This document shows positions 33,718 through 64,000 of a stretch of DNA of 64,000 bases, piece by piece. Numbering within the stretch: the first letter of the stretch is position 1; the number at the start of each line of letters is the position of its first letter. The stretch lies in contig OY755190.1 in the NCBI GenBank assembly GCA_963576735.1, positions 5,945,695 through 6,009,694 on the forward strand. The letters run 5' to 3'. Position numbers and translations under genes: made by a program. The notes below the pieces were generated by a model. It saw nothing but the letters and a program-made list of their open reading frames with translations. It was not told the DNA's origin and made no database searches. The DNA is from Bedellia somnulentella (lineage: Eukaryota; Arthropoda; Insecta; Lepidoptera; Bedelliidae).

Positions 33718-36700
33718 TCAATTCTTGGACTTGGCTGTTCTTAAGGTGTGTCCTTCGCCCTTAAAAGCCTGGAAAGGTTCTGGAGGTGGCCCATCGTCCC
33801 TTGAGGTTGGTGGACGGGAGTTTCTGATGAAGCGAAGAGTTCCGATTTTATAGTCGTAGTCGGGTATCCCGCGAACATAGGTCTGTAATTGAATGAATGA
33901 ATGAATGGTTTGCTTTTGTATCAAAAATATTTTTGAAAAAAAAAAGTTTTTATATACTACATTTTATTATATGCGGTCGGTTATATAACCACCGGTTCTA
34001 GAACGACCAAAGTAAAATATAGTTTTCATCAAAGTTTAATAACATTACATTAGTGCTTTCTGATTTGTATTTTCTTTTTTTATTAATAATTTGCCTCCAG
34101 ACGAATAGTAAAAGCCTTTAAATTGTTAGTTATAGCGTGATTCATCCACACAAATGTTGTCCTAGCAATATATTAAGCGATAGTGATAATATAAGTGATT
34201 GCGAATTACTGGCTGAGTAAACCAGGTAAGTGTTTTTATGAATTTTAATTTATATTAGTATTTTATTTAAAATTACACTGAACATAGTTTAATCATCCTT
34301 CATTATTATTCAATATTGAGTAATTTCCATAATGAGGATTTTATTATGTTTAAAGTTTATATAATGTAAATAACTCCAAAAAAAACTAGCAAACGATACC
34401 TGTCTCGCCTGTGAAGTTTGCGCTTCCTGTTCACTCTCACTAAGCGTTTTCTTCTTCTTCCCATCAAGTCTATTGCCTTCTCCTTTAAATGCTACGAACC
34501 CACTTGGCTCTGGCAACATGGTTGAAGGGTCTTGGTCCATGGGGGCCGATGAACTCTCTCCTTGGCGCGTCATGTGGTCCTCTTCTTTGTAACCGACCGG
34601 AGGAGCAAATTCTACCTGTTAAAGAATTTAGGCAGATTTTATTTTGTGCTTAGAACTGTGATAGGGCTGTGTAGAGTACGGCTTATACCAATGTACATAC
34701 ATATACTCACGGCTATAAATCCCTAGAAAGGGTAGCCAGAGCTAAGAAATGAGAAATTCCTCAGCCACTTTTGTAAAGTTGTGTAAGGAGAAGGTGGTTA
34801 AATAAAGGTTGTTAGTGATGGGTTGGTGATACCAATGTGTCTTTTCTTAATTTATATATATGCGGAAATCATGAGTGCTGTTGGCGGTGAGGTAACATTT
34901 GCGCCGAGGTGAACGAAATTCATGGTAGAAGTATATTGCATGGCATGATGGGTCTTTTACCGCATTGCCACACACACAACTTCTTTAAAAGCCCTAAACA
35001 CTTAAGCGTCTTTCGAACACCCATGGATAGAAATGGGGAAGTGTTTCAGCAAGCAGTCACTGAAACCAGTGTTTTGCCTTTTGCCAATATGAAGCGCTGA
35101 CTTAGGTCATCTTTACTTAAAAATAATGTTATTTGCGTTTGTCATTTTTCTTTTGTTCTATGGTTTTATGTTAACATGAATAAATGAGTTATATATTTAT
35201 CTATCTACAGAGTTATTTTTTGTATTTGCAATAAGACGTTTCTATTTCTCACCGCGCTCCCAGGCTTGGTCTCCAGCACGCACAGCTCGTACACCTTGGA
35301 GTTGTACGTTATCTCGTGCCTTAAGTTGCGCAGGCAGTTTTATACTCTATTATTCTTACTAATATTATAACTCGGAAAGTGAGTTTGTTTTTAATAAATA
35401 AAGAATAAATAAAGGAAAGAAAAATTTCGACACAGGCGGGATTCGAACCCGCGACCTCGGGTATACGCCCCCGTCGCTCTTGCCAATTGAGCTACCGAAG
35501 TAACGGAGGTAGGAAACGCAAACACTACTAAAACGTGTAAAAGAAATAAAGGATAGAAGAATTTCGCGCTGGCAGCCATTGACACGGTAGCTCAATTGGC
35601 AAGAGCGACGGGGGCGTATACCCGAGGTCGCGGGTTCGAATCCCGCCTGTGTCGAAATTTTTCTTTCCTTTATTTATTAGTAATAATCCCCACATGAGGT
35701 TTTCATGAACAAAAAGATTTAAATTAAGTGAGTTTGTTTGTTTCGCTTTCACGCCGTAACTACTAAACCGATTGCTTTGAAATTTTGCAGATAGAAGATA
35801 AGATAAGAATATAGTTAGAAGACCGGGCTAAATAATAGGGTACTTTTTATCCCGGCAAAAAAGATATTCCCGAGGGAAATCGTGGGAATGAAAAGTTTTC
35901 TTAATGATGTGCTTTATACCGCAATATAACCGATATCCACGCGGGCGGCAAGCTAGTCTTATATAACCCAACTCACGTTCATATCACACTCGATGATGAT
36001 GACCGCGCTCCCAGGCTTGGTCTCCAGCACGCACAGCTCGTACACCTTGGAGTTGTACGTTATGGCGATCACGTCGCCCGACGTAAGGCACGAGAAGTTA
36101 CGCAGGCAGTTTTCTAACACTGTGGGAAAATCATGTGAAGGTTTATTTATTTAATAGGTACACAAACAGCATTATAACAAACATTTCCTTTATTGAAAAA
36201 TATAAATTCGGCTCTGTTACAATGCCAAAAATAGTGCACACACAACATTATTGGTTATTATCGTTAATAATTTCCTTTCTTATAAAATAATATTATTATC
36301 AAAGCTACTCAAAACAATATCAAATAACAAAATATAAGGAAAAACCCAAAGAAAGGTTGTGTGGAAACAGCAAAGATATACTGGCTAGTACACTCTGCTG
36401 TGCATCAACTTATAATTTGTATTTATACTTATCTCAAAATACATTTACATACCGCGATGTAGGAATATGAGTGAGAGGCTGCTATCTGCAAGTGAGTCCG
36501 CAGTAGTATGCGCTCTAACATTATTCCCACAGTTCTTTTGATTAGTCAGTATTATTGTTTGGTCGATTTAGAATAGGTTATAGGGACATTTAAGTTTTAA
36601 ATATTTGTGACAGCAGATAAACCAAGTTAATATAGTAACATACAATACATACTCACCAGCACCAGAGCTACAGCATTGGAAATTAAACAGCCTCTTTTGA

Positions 36701-38498
36701 AAGTTTGGTGGTGAACAGATTTTATAAGAGGGGAAGATGATGGTGATTGCTCGAAAACCACTGTAAAAGCCCTGACTTCGGATTGTGTCTTATGATACCC
36801 GCGGGAAGAAATGATTTAGTGCTTTTCTGAGCACCGCACACCTAGCTTAGCTTTTAAACATAAATTGCTGATATTAAGTCATCCATATTGATTTACAATT
36901 TGCAATCCGTAATGTCAATATACCAACCTTTAGCAATAATGGGACCCAATATGCCTTACTCCTTAGCATCTCCGAACTCTAACAAGTGTTGTCAGAGGGC
37001 ACTATGCCCCAAAGAAAAAAAAATTAAATCATTTACCCGCTTTAGGATTTGTGATATCTAGAAAGTCCTCAGAAAGGGGCTGGAACTTGGAGAAGGTGGC
37101 CACAGGTAGTGACACACTCTCCACTTGGATAAGAGCACCTTCTGGCAGTACGAGGTTGGACATCATCTGAAACACATTTATTAATAATTATAATGTTTTA
37201 TTCATGAAAACATCATGTGGGGATTATTAATAATAAATAAAGGAAAGAATACTACTACTAAAAAAAAGTGTAAGTGAAACAAAAGAAAGAAGAATTTTGA
37301 ACTAGTAGTCACATGAAACTGTAGCTCAATTGGGAAAGATATAATTTATCTTGTGCACTGTGCTGCAGTGTTATTGAATATGCAATGTACAAACATACTA
37401 CAAAAAAAATAAATCTAGCTCAAACAATGATGAGCAACTATTCATATAGCAAGTATTTTACAATTAACATAAAAAAAATAACAGTACAACATTTATAAAA
37501 CTTCTGTTACTATTATTGTGACTCTTTTTGAGCCACATGGTTCTTTAGCAGAGGTGTAATAAAATAATATCATTTTTTTTTTTATCTATTTCATTATTTG
37601 AGCAGATTATCTATGGGTCTTTTGAAGTGATTGATGACTTAAATAAATCAAATGGGCAAATCAAGATAATTTGACTTATAATTTTACAAAACAAAGTAAC
37701 TGGCACACATGCTGAGACGACAACCTTTTTGGGAATATGTTATGGCATGTTTAATATATTATTATTTTTTTTGATAACTATGTAGTGGTAAACTTTTGTT
37801 ATGTTTATTAATTTAGCCAAATAAACATCTTTTACTTTATTTTTTATATGTGACTGCAACATGGAAAAAAATATATTAAAATTTTAAATAAAAACTACAA
37901 CTTTAATCATAAATGATTAATTACCCAATGTGGCAAATAAACTTTGCCTTCATCAGCAACAAACTCCAGTACACCACTGTGTGTCACCCTCTTTGTTTTT
38001 TTATTTGTAAGTTTGAAGATCATTGGGAAATATATATTCAGTCTTGTAAGTTGCTCCAGGGCCGAGGGTGGCATGATTACTGAAAAGATAAGAATTATAT
38101 AGCAATCTTAAAATTCAATTATTTTTTTCAAATTACTTTTAGTGTTTATTTTAAGATATATGGAGATATATGTTAGACATAGCAAAATTTTTACAAATAT
38201 TTACGTAGGAATAAGTTACACTGTTGTCTGCAAAAACAATATACTGGGTACTTTTGCATTACATTTTATGGATTGGAAAAAAAATCAAATTGACTTACTT
38301 TTCCCTCCACGTTCAACATCCTGTCTCTCATTTCCTGGTAACATGGAGACAGAAAAACATCTGTATGTCATGTTAAAAGGCCTCGAAATTTCGTGGAACA
38401 TATTGAAGCCGAACTGAAACTAAAAAACAAGAAATTTTGTGTCATTGATTATATTTTTAAACCATTAATTTTCAACCAAAGTTATAACTGCCTACCAT
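33718..38498 (-). CDS. Ufd1: ubiquitin recognition factor UFD1
   Basis: Cofactor of the p97/VCP ATPase. With NPL4 it binds ubiquitin chains and helps pull ubiquitylated proteins from the ER membrane and complexes for proteasomal degradation. Minus-strand exons: 38299-38413, 37925-38079, 37037-37166, 35977-36119, 34400-34615, 33718-33882, plus a proposed first coding exon that ends with ATG at 38496-38498 immediately before a GTAGGC donor. Lengths and phases give 308 residues; the human protein has 307. Blocks: YRCFSVSML near the start, [78 protein letters not shown], forming the double-psi barrel domain. The C-terminal part has two p97-binding SHP boxes, [11 protein letters not shown] and AFKGEGHTL, and [19 protein letters not shown] between them. 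If the ATG-only exon is wrong, translation could start at MFHE. A truncated copy of exon 35977-36119 lies in the next intron. Confidence 0.93.
34694..34828 (-). repeat. Rep-A, 3' half
   Basis: Tail CATACATATACTCACGGC and the AAGTGGCTGAGG block are clear. A further minus-strand scrap of the start block is at 34985-35045. It lies in a UFD1 intron. Confidence 0.6.
35252..35341 (-). pseudogene. partial copy of UFD1 exon 35977-36119 with micro-inversion
   Basis: ACCGCGCTCCCAGGCTTGGT continues as an exact copy of about 62 bp of the exon (encoding, in reverse, the segment around [13 protein letters not shown]). It then departs: about 20 bp are missing and the next 11 bp are inverted. The copy resumes at CGCAGGCAGTTTT. 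It has no splice sites of its own and lies 640 bp downstream of the parent in gene orientation. Confidence 0.85.
35346..35956 (+). mobile_element. non-autonomous Helitron-like element carrying a nested Rep-B pair
   Basis: Begins TCTATTATTCTTACTAATAT and ends CACGCGGGCGGCAAGCTAG, followed by T. The middle has the CGCTTTCACGCCGTAACTAC block seen in related pieces at 17990-18060. It is split by a Rep-B pair bounded by a 14-bp duplication (35377-35390 and 35726-35739). The base before the 5' end is C rather than the expected A. Confidence 0.6.
35393..35725. repeat. Rep-B pair, head to head
   Basis: A minus copy (core 35430-35503) and a plus copy (core 35580-35655, GACACGG ... CTGTGTC acceptor-like stem, A-box TAGCTCAATTGGCAAGAG, B-box GGTTCGAATCCCG) face each other across about 75 bp. 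The right copy ends in the full inverted end with ATCCCCACATGAGG. A 14-bp flanking duplication, AAGTGAGTTTGTTT, shows one insertion event or a tightly bounded one. Confidence 0.75.
36358..36535 (+). repeat. ~178-bp repeat, copy 1 of 2
   Basis: From GTGTGGAAACAGCAAAGATA to GCTCTAACATTATTCCCACA. It matches 53553-53732 along its whole length at high identity by eye. No coding or tRNA-like pattern. It lies in a UFD1 intron. Confidence 0.7.
36648..36845 (-). repeat. Rep-A, old degenerate copy
   Basis: Only scattered blocks survive (ACTCACCAGCACCAGAGCTA, AAAACCACTGTAAAAGCCC, CCCGCGGGAAGAAATG). It lies in a UFD1 intron. Confidence 0.45.
37187..37345 (+). repeat. Rep-B, left end and start of core
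   Basis: Complete left inverted end (AATGTTTTATTCATGAAAAC, ATGTGGGGATTATTAATAAT), then AAAAGTGTAAGTGAAACAAA and the first part of the tRNA-like core (CTGTAGCTCAATTGGGAAAG). It stops there. Confidence 0.6.
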
Positions 38499-40049
38499 TT
38501 TAGGTGGCTGAATTACTATCCTTTTTCGAATTTAGAATGTTTAATAATAGGATTAGTAATTAGCAAATCCTCCACTTCACTTTATCTTTACTTTATTTCT
38601 TAGAGTAAAACAAAAGATTAATTTTTATTTACAATCATTCACAGATTAGTGTGGTACATATCAAAGTTCACAGACAGTAAAACTGACAGAAAAGTCAGAA
38701 CAAGAATGACAGCATGACACATCAACATTTTAACTAAAGCTACGTTATCACCCACCCAACTTGACGTTCATTCAACACTTTTGGTCAAAGTAAATATTTT
38801 GAATGTTTTTGTTCATGAAAAATTCATTCCGGCTGGCTCTGGCATTCTGGCTGGAATTTGTAAAAAAATCTGAGGTAGGGAACACAAACACTACTTAAAA
38901 GTGTAAAAGAAACAAAGGATAGAAGATTTGACACGAAAGAAACAAAGGATAGAAGATTTGACATGAGGATTGACACGGTAGCTCAATTGGCAGAGCGACG
39001 GGGGCGTATACCCAAGGTCGCGGGTTCGATTCCTGCCTGTGTCGGAATTCTTCTTTCCTCTATTTATTCTTTATTTATTAACAAAGTAAATATTATTAAA
39101 AATCGTTATGAAAGTTCACATGAAATGGCACCGAAGTCAGACTTCAAACGTGCTTACACTCTCCCAATAATTTCCAAGTGACAATTGTTTTTCACGACGA
39201 TTCGAAGATCGGACAAACCCAATTATTATTACATTGAAAGCTCTAGCTACCTCTTTTCGGGTGAAATGAGAGTATGTATATGGGTGTATATAAATATAAA
39301 TGTTTCTTTTTACCTTTTCAGGAACCCCCGTTAAACCACTGAATAACATTAACAGATGCTCAACCCACTTAGAACGAAATGTAGCGATCTAGACTATGAC
39401 ATCTAGGACACTAAGGGCACAAATACTCAACTCAAGTCAGTCCTCTATATTTCGTTCATCCAAGACCAAGCAAGACAAAATTTCCTAACCTGGCTTTAGC
39501 TTCCTTTTTACTTTGACATAATAATATCTGTTCTAGTAATTTTGGTAATATTTTTAAAAATAGTTATTCGAATTCCATCAGATATGATGAGCTTATTGCG
39601 AATTGTTCTTTAACTTGAAATAGATTGGCTCCGAAAAATCCATATCCAAAAATTATCTTATGTAAAATGTATATTTAAAGTAAAATTATCCATCTCCCTC
39701 CCTCTCATACTTCAGTTGTGGATGTGGCATTTGTGGGTGTATCGTGAAAATTTTAATTTAATGAAAATTAAATTAACATTATTCTAAATCGTTTATTCAT
39801 GTAGAATTTTTCTTTAAAGTGAGTAAATTTATGAGCAAGTCAATTAGGATAAATTCCTGATTCGGACGTTGTTTCCGGCCGTCAATTTTACTTTCACACA
39901 ACGCCATGTTGGTGTTGGTTGTCAAAAGTGTTTTTGGATGAGACAGCAGTGAATTGAGTTTTTTTGTGAATTCTTTCAGGAATTGCGACGAATTTGAGGG
40001 TCGCTACTAAGTTTGTTTATTGTAAAAGGCTCCCCAGGAGGTTTCAATC
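38499..40049. promoter_or_regulatory. head-to-head intergenic region of UFD1 and clathrin heavy chain
   Basis: About 1.5 kb separates the proposed UFD1 ATG from the clathrin ATG, so it must hold both promoters and 5' UTRs. No TATA box in a convincing place. A Rep-B element (38806-39090) splits the region. The sequence just before the clathrin ATG (39840-40049) is moderately GC-richer and free of repeats, a likely core promoter and 5' UTR. This is inferred from position only. Confidence 0.5.
38806..39090 (+). repeat. Rep-B with duplicated inner segment
   Basis: AATGTTTTTGTTCATGAAAA at the left end, then GAGGTAGGGAACACAAACAC. A 23-bp segment GAAACAAAGGATAGAAGATT.. occurs twice in tandem (38907 and 38939). 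The core 38968-39043 has A-box TAGCTCAATTGGCAGAG and B-box GGTTCGATTCCTG. The right end is TTCTTTCCTCTATTTATTCT. Confidence 0.65.
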
Positions 40050-61519
<21,470 letters not shown>

Positions 61520-61557
61520 GTAAGAAAAAATAATATTTATTCGCGACAATTTAATAC

Positions 61558-61716
61558 ATAAACATAAACATAAACGTTCACGCCGAATATCCCCGAAGGG
61601 GTTGGCAGAGGTACTAATACTTCTGAATATCACGTGACTTTGTCACCTGGTGTTCAGAGTACCCACGTTTTGCATGGACAGTGTACTCACGTGATAGGGG
61701 GCAGGCCTATCGCCGA
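61558..61716 (-). repeat. Rep-C SINE, tail third
   Basis: ATAAACGTTCACGCCGAATA to GGGGGCAGGCCTATCGCCG. It stops there abruptly at GACAATTTAATA, a phrase also present just before the insertion (61547), so a ~10-bp target duplication (GACAATTTAATA) flanks it. Confidence 0.75.
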
Positions 61717-61814
61717 CAATTTAATAAAATCTATAATAAAACAAATTAAAGCAAAAAAATTCTTGCGCGACGAAATCATCATCATTTCATCATTACGAAG
61801 AGAAGAGAAGCATT

Positions 61815-62070
61815 TGCTGTGTAGTGTAGGCTTAGAATAGCACTACCCCATTTCTTCCGGTGGGTGTACGTAAGAGGCGACTAACGGTATTGGGGCTTTT
61901 AAGGATTTTTTGGGCGATGCGGTTGGAGACCCATCACCAACAAAGTTTATTTTACCATCTTTTCCCCATGTAACTTCCACAAGTGGCTGAGGAATTTCTG
62001 ATTCCTTAGCTCTGGCTACCCCTTCTAGGGTTTTATAGCCGTGAGCATACGTATATGTATGTATGTATGA
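61815..62070 (+). repeat. Rep-A, full copy (subfamily a)
   Basis: Complete from GCTGTGTAGTGTAGGC to TATATGTATGTATGTATG, flanked on both sides by GAAGAGAAGCATT (61800-61812 and 62070-62082), which looks like a 13-bp target-site duplication. That supports Rep-A being a self-contained retroposed unit. Confidence 0.85.
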
Positions 62071-62259
62071 AGAGAAGCATTCTTACAACTATCATTATGA
62101 ATCCTTATGCTGCTTTTAATGCATATTTTGACAGAAGAAATCCTTGATCACACACACTTTAGTAGATCACTAGCGGAATCTATAGTTAAATTAAATATAT
62201 CGCAGTATATAGTTAAATTAAATATTGCGGTATTTAAGATTTAAACTTTCGAAATATAA

Positions 62260-62482
62260 ATACAAAATATTATTGGGGTATATTGGGCATTTAAAACTTG
62301 TTCTATTGACTTAGAAGTGGTTTTTATAAAGATCGCTCCAAAGTTGTTGGTGCGCCAGGGCTTACCAATTATATCGCACAATTATGGCGCACCAACAACT
62401 TTGGAGCGATCTTTATAAAAACCACTTCTAAGTCAATAGAACAAGTTTTAAATGCCCAATATACCCCAATAATATTTTGTAT
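62260..62482. repeat. perfect inverted repeat, ~97-bp arms, cut by LTR
   Basis: The left arm (62261-62357) and right arm (62385-62482) are identical reverse complements as far as I can read. The loop is 27 nt (62358-62384). The right arm ends exactly where the gypsy LTR starts. Confidence 0.88.
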
Positions 62483-62972
62483 TGTTACGTACCGGGTTCT
62501 TAATTTGATAAATACCAGTCACACTTTCGTGCAATAAGGTGTAATTATATTTATTGACCAATAACGCACTTTACACAACACAACAAACACTATCGATAAT
62601 TAACTATCGATGCTCGCACTAATTAACAACACTAATTTACTCCGTTATAGTAACACTGTCCACACCGTTAAGCTTATTTCCGTAATCCGTATATCACTGC
62701 ACTGTCGTATTTAATTTCTTCGCTCTAGTATTTCGCTTGTTCTCGCTTTAGTTCTTCGCACTCGAATGACTCCGTAGCACGCGTCGCTCTTTATATATGC
62801 CAAATCTCAAATACGCGAATATTACAGAAAGTTCTAGTACCACATTCTCGAAAAGTCGATATTCGAGAAAAATCTAGTAATTCCTTTTTTTACTTATTAA
62901 AATACTAGTAACGCCATCTGTTATCTAGTAGTGGCAAATCCTATCTCCTACTTGCGAACAGATGTCGTAACA
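62483..62972 (-). repeat. Ty3/gypsy 3' LTR
   Basis: 490 bp bounded by TGTTACG and CGTAACA (TG...CA ends). On the minus strand a TATA box (GGCATATATAAAGAG) is at about 62788-62802. Just inside the element (62973-62990) is a purine-rich tract on the minus strand (TAAGGAGGGGG), the polypurine tract that primes plus-strand synthesis. The 5' LTR and target duplication are outside the window. Confidence 0.85.
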
Positions 62973-62988
62973 TTACCCCCTCCTTACA

Positions 62989-64000
62989 TTAATACTCGTC
63001 CCGAGTATTATTGCTTCCATGGTACTTCGCAAGTCGATCGATCTGAACTATTTTCGAAGCCCCTCTAGGTTGGCGTTGAATTCTGTACGTTACATCGTTT
63101 ATTCTAGTGACCACCTTGTACGGTCCTTCCCACCTATTTTGTAACTTAGGGGACTTCCCTTTCTGGCGAGTTGGATTGTGTAACCAGACGAGCATACCCT
63201 CTTCGAAACGCGGCGTGTTAGCTTTACGGTCATATCTGGTTTTCATCTTTTCACTAGCATGTAAACCATTTTCACGCACTAGGGAATGTACATCTTGCAT
63301 TCTTTCCCTCAAATCGCTTACATATTCAGTTACACTCTGCGGCTCATCTGGTGACCCTCCTGTCAACAAATCTACAGGCAATCGTAGCTCTCTTCCGAAA
63401 TTGACGAAAGCAGGTGTTTCCTTCGTGCTTTCGTGAACAGCTGACCGGTAAGACAGTAAAAATAATGGAATGTGTTTGTCCCAGTCCTTCTGATGTTTTT
63501 CAACCATCTTCGCCAACTGTCTCTCCAGTGTTTGGTTGAACCTCTCCACCATTCCATCTGACTGAGGATGATATGGCGTCGTCCTGGTTTTATGCATTCC
63601 AAGTAGTTTGCACACCTCTTGAAATACTTGTGACTCAAAATTTCTTCCCTGGTCAGAGTGTATCTCCAGGGGCACGCCAAATCGACAGATCACTTCCTCA
63701 ACCAGTTTTGTAGCCACAGTTATTGCTTCTTGATTGGGTATGGCAAACACTTCAGGCCACTTAGTGAAGTAATCCATCACCACCATGAAATATTTATTTC
63801 CGGACTCTGATTGTGGAAACGGTCCAGCCACATCAACGGCAATCCTCTCCCAGGGAGCTCCCACATTGTACAACCGTAATCCCCCTCTACTCCGGGTCTG
63901 CGGACCTTTCACCGCGGCACACGTTGTACATTTCCGGCACCAGTCCTGTACGTCGTCCCTACAATGAAGCCAGTAAAACTTCGCACGAACCTTCTGCAAC
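62989..64000 (-). CDS. Ty3/gypsy Pol, integrase end (5' part beyond window)
   Basis: Minus-strand frame open from the window edge to a stop at 62989, 336 codons seen. The end of the zinc-binding domain (CRKCTTCAAVKG) is followed by the integrase core with Asp in RIAVDVAGPF, Asp in HSDQGRNFES and Glu in MVERFNQTLER, giving the D,D-35-E spacing. Then comes a GPY/F module (RWEGPYKVVTRINDVTYRI) and a short tail (LAKYHGSNNTRDEY). The stop is 17 bp from the LTR, so no envelope gene follows. No frameshift or stop is seen, so the element could be recent. Reverse transcriptase and gag lie beyond 64000. Integrase inserts the cDNA copy into host DNA. It probably sits in clathrin intron 21, antisense to the gene. 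Confidence 0.93.
   Translation of the reverse strand, partial: LQKVRAKFYWLHCRDDVQDWCRKCTTCAAVKGPQTRSRGGLRLYNVGAPWERIAVDVAGPFPQSESGNKYFMVVMDYFTKWPEVFAIPNQEAITVATKLVEEVICRFGVPLEIHSDQGRNFESQVFQEVCKLLGMHKTRTTPYHPQSDGMVERFNQTLERQLAKMVEKHQKDWDKHIPLFLLSYRSAVHESTKETPAFVNFGRELRLPVDLLTGGSPDEPQSVTEYVSDLRERMQDVHSLVRENGLHASEKMKTRYDRKANTPRFEEGMLVWLHNPTRQKGKSPKLQNRWEGPYKVVTRINDVTYRIQRQPRGASKIVQIDRLAKYHGSNNTRDEY

Noticed and set aside
35580..35655. Intact tRNA-like cloverleaf that a tRNA finder may call as a tRNA gene
   Set aside because: The same core occurs at 21187, 35430 (minus), 38968 and 47700 (minus), always inside the Rep-B repeat, and the anticodon stem is irregular. Not a genuine tRNA gene.
63107..63436. 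109-codon plus-strand open frame
   Set aside because: Antisense shadow of the gypsy integrase frame.

Overview
This is an animal nuclear contig, most likely from a moth or butterfly. Genes have many short exons with GT/AG introns and AT-rich introns. The four recognisable proteins are insect/animal housekeeping proteins: clathrin heavy chain, UFD1, ARPC4 and a farnesol-dehydrogenase-like SDR. The repeat content is dense and of the kind familiar from Lepidoptera: tRNA-derived SINEs, short Helitron-like elements ending in CTAG, RTE-like LINE tails, hAT, Tc1/mariner-related and Ty3/gypsy elements. There are no operons, Shine-Dalgarno sites or other bacterial features. The ordinal assignment is inference; no taxonomic marker was compared.

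Layout. 1-1078 (+): 3' end of an unrecognised gene with two alternative last exons. 1515-4953 (-): a complete six-exon SDR gene of 250 codons. 5-22 kb: gene-poor, with SINEs, a dimeric satellite (9.8-10.9 kb), a LINE broken by a Helitron-like element and by a foldback element (15.1-17.5 kb), an RTE-like LINE tail (18.4-18.8 kb) and an inverted-repeat-flanked element (19.0-20.6 kb). 22425-22931 (+): intronless ARPC4. 23-28.8 kb: repeats only. 28839-33302: a 4.46-kb hAT element with terminal inverted repeats and an 8-bp target duplication, carrying a broken THAP domain and a frameshifted transposase. 33718-38498 (-): UFD1, seven exons, 308 codons. 40050 to beyond 61519 (+): clathrin heavy chain, 21 exons seen, 1403 codons, continuing past the window. 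62483-64000 (-): the 3' LTR and integrase end of a Ty3/gypsy retrotransposon, probably lying in the next clathrin intron.

UFD1 and clathrin heavy chain are head to head, about 1.5 kb apart. The known genes act in protein quality control (UFD1 with p97/VCP and NPL4), vesicle coats (clathrin) and actin branching (ARPC4); nothing in the sequence shows that they act together.

No new multi-gene system is visible. The less ordinary signals are: partial exon duplications in clathrin (three exons) and UFD1 (one exon, with an 11-bp micro-inversion); in the clathrin exon 14 case the copies carry their own splice donors and one keeps the reading frame. Others are a repeat family that combines long inverted ends with a tRNA-like core, a near-perfect 97-bp-arm palindrome cut at an LTR, and a satellite with alternating monomer types. 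I use the labels Rep-A to Rep-E for repeat families defined only within this window. All gene models come from reading splice sites by eye and have no transcript support.
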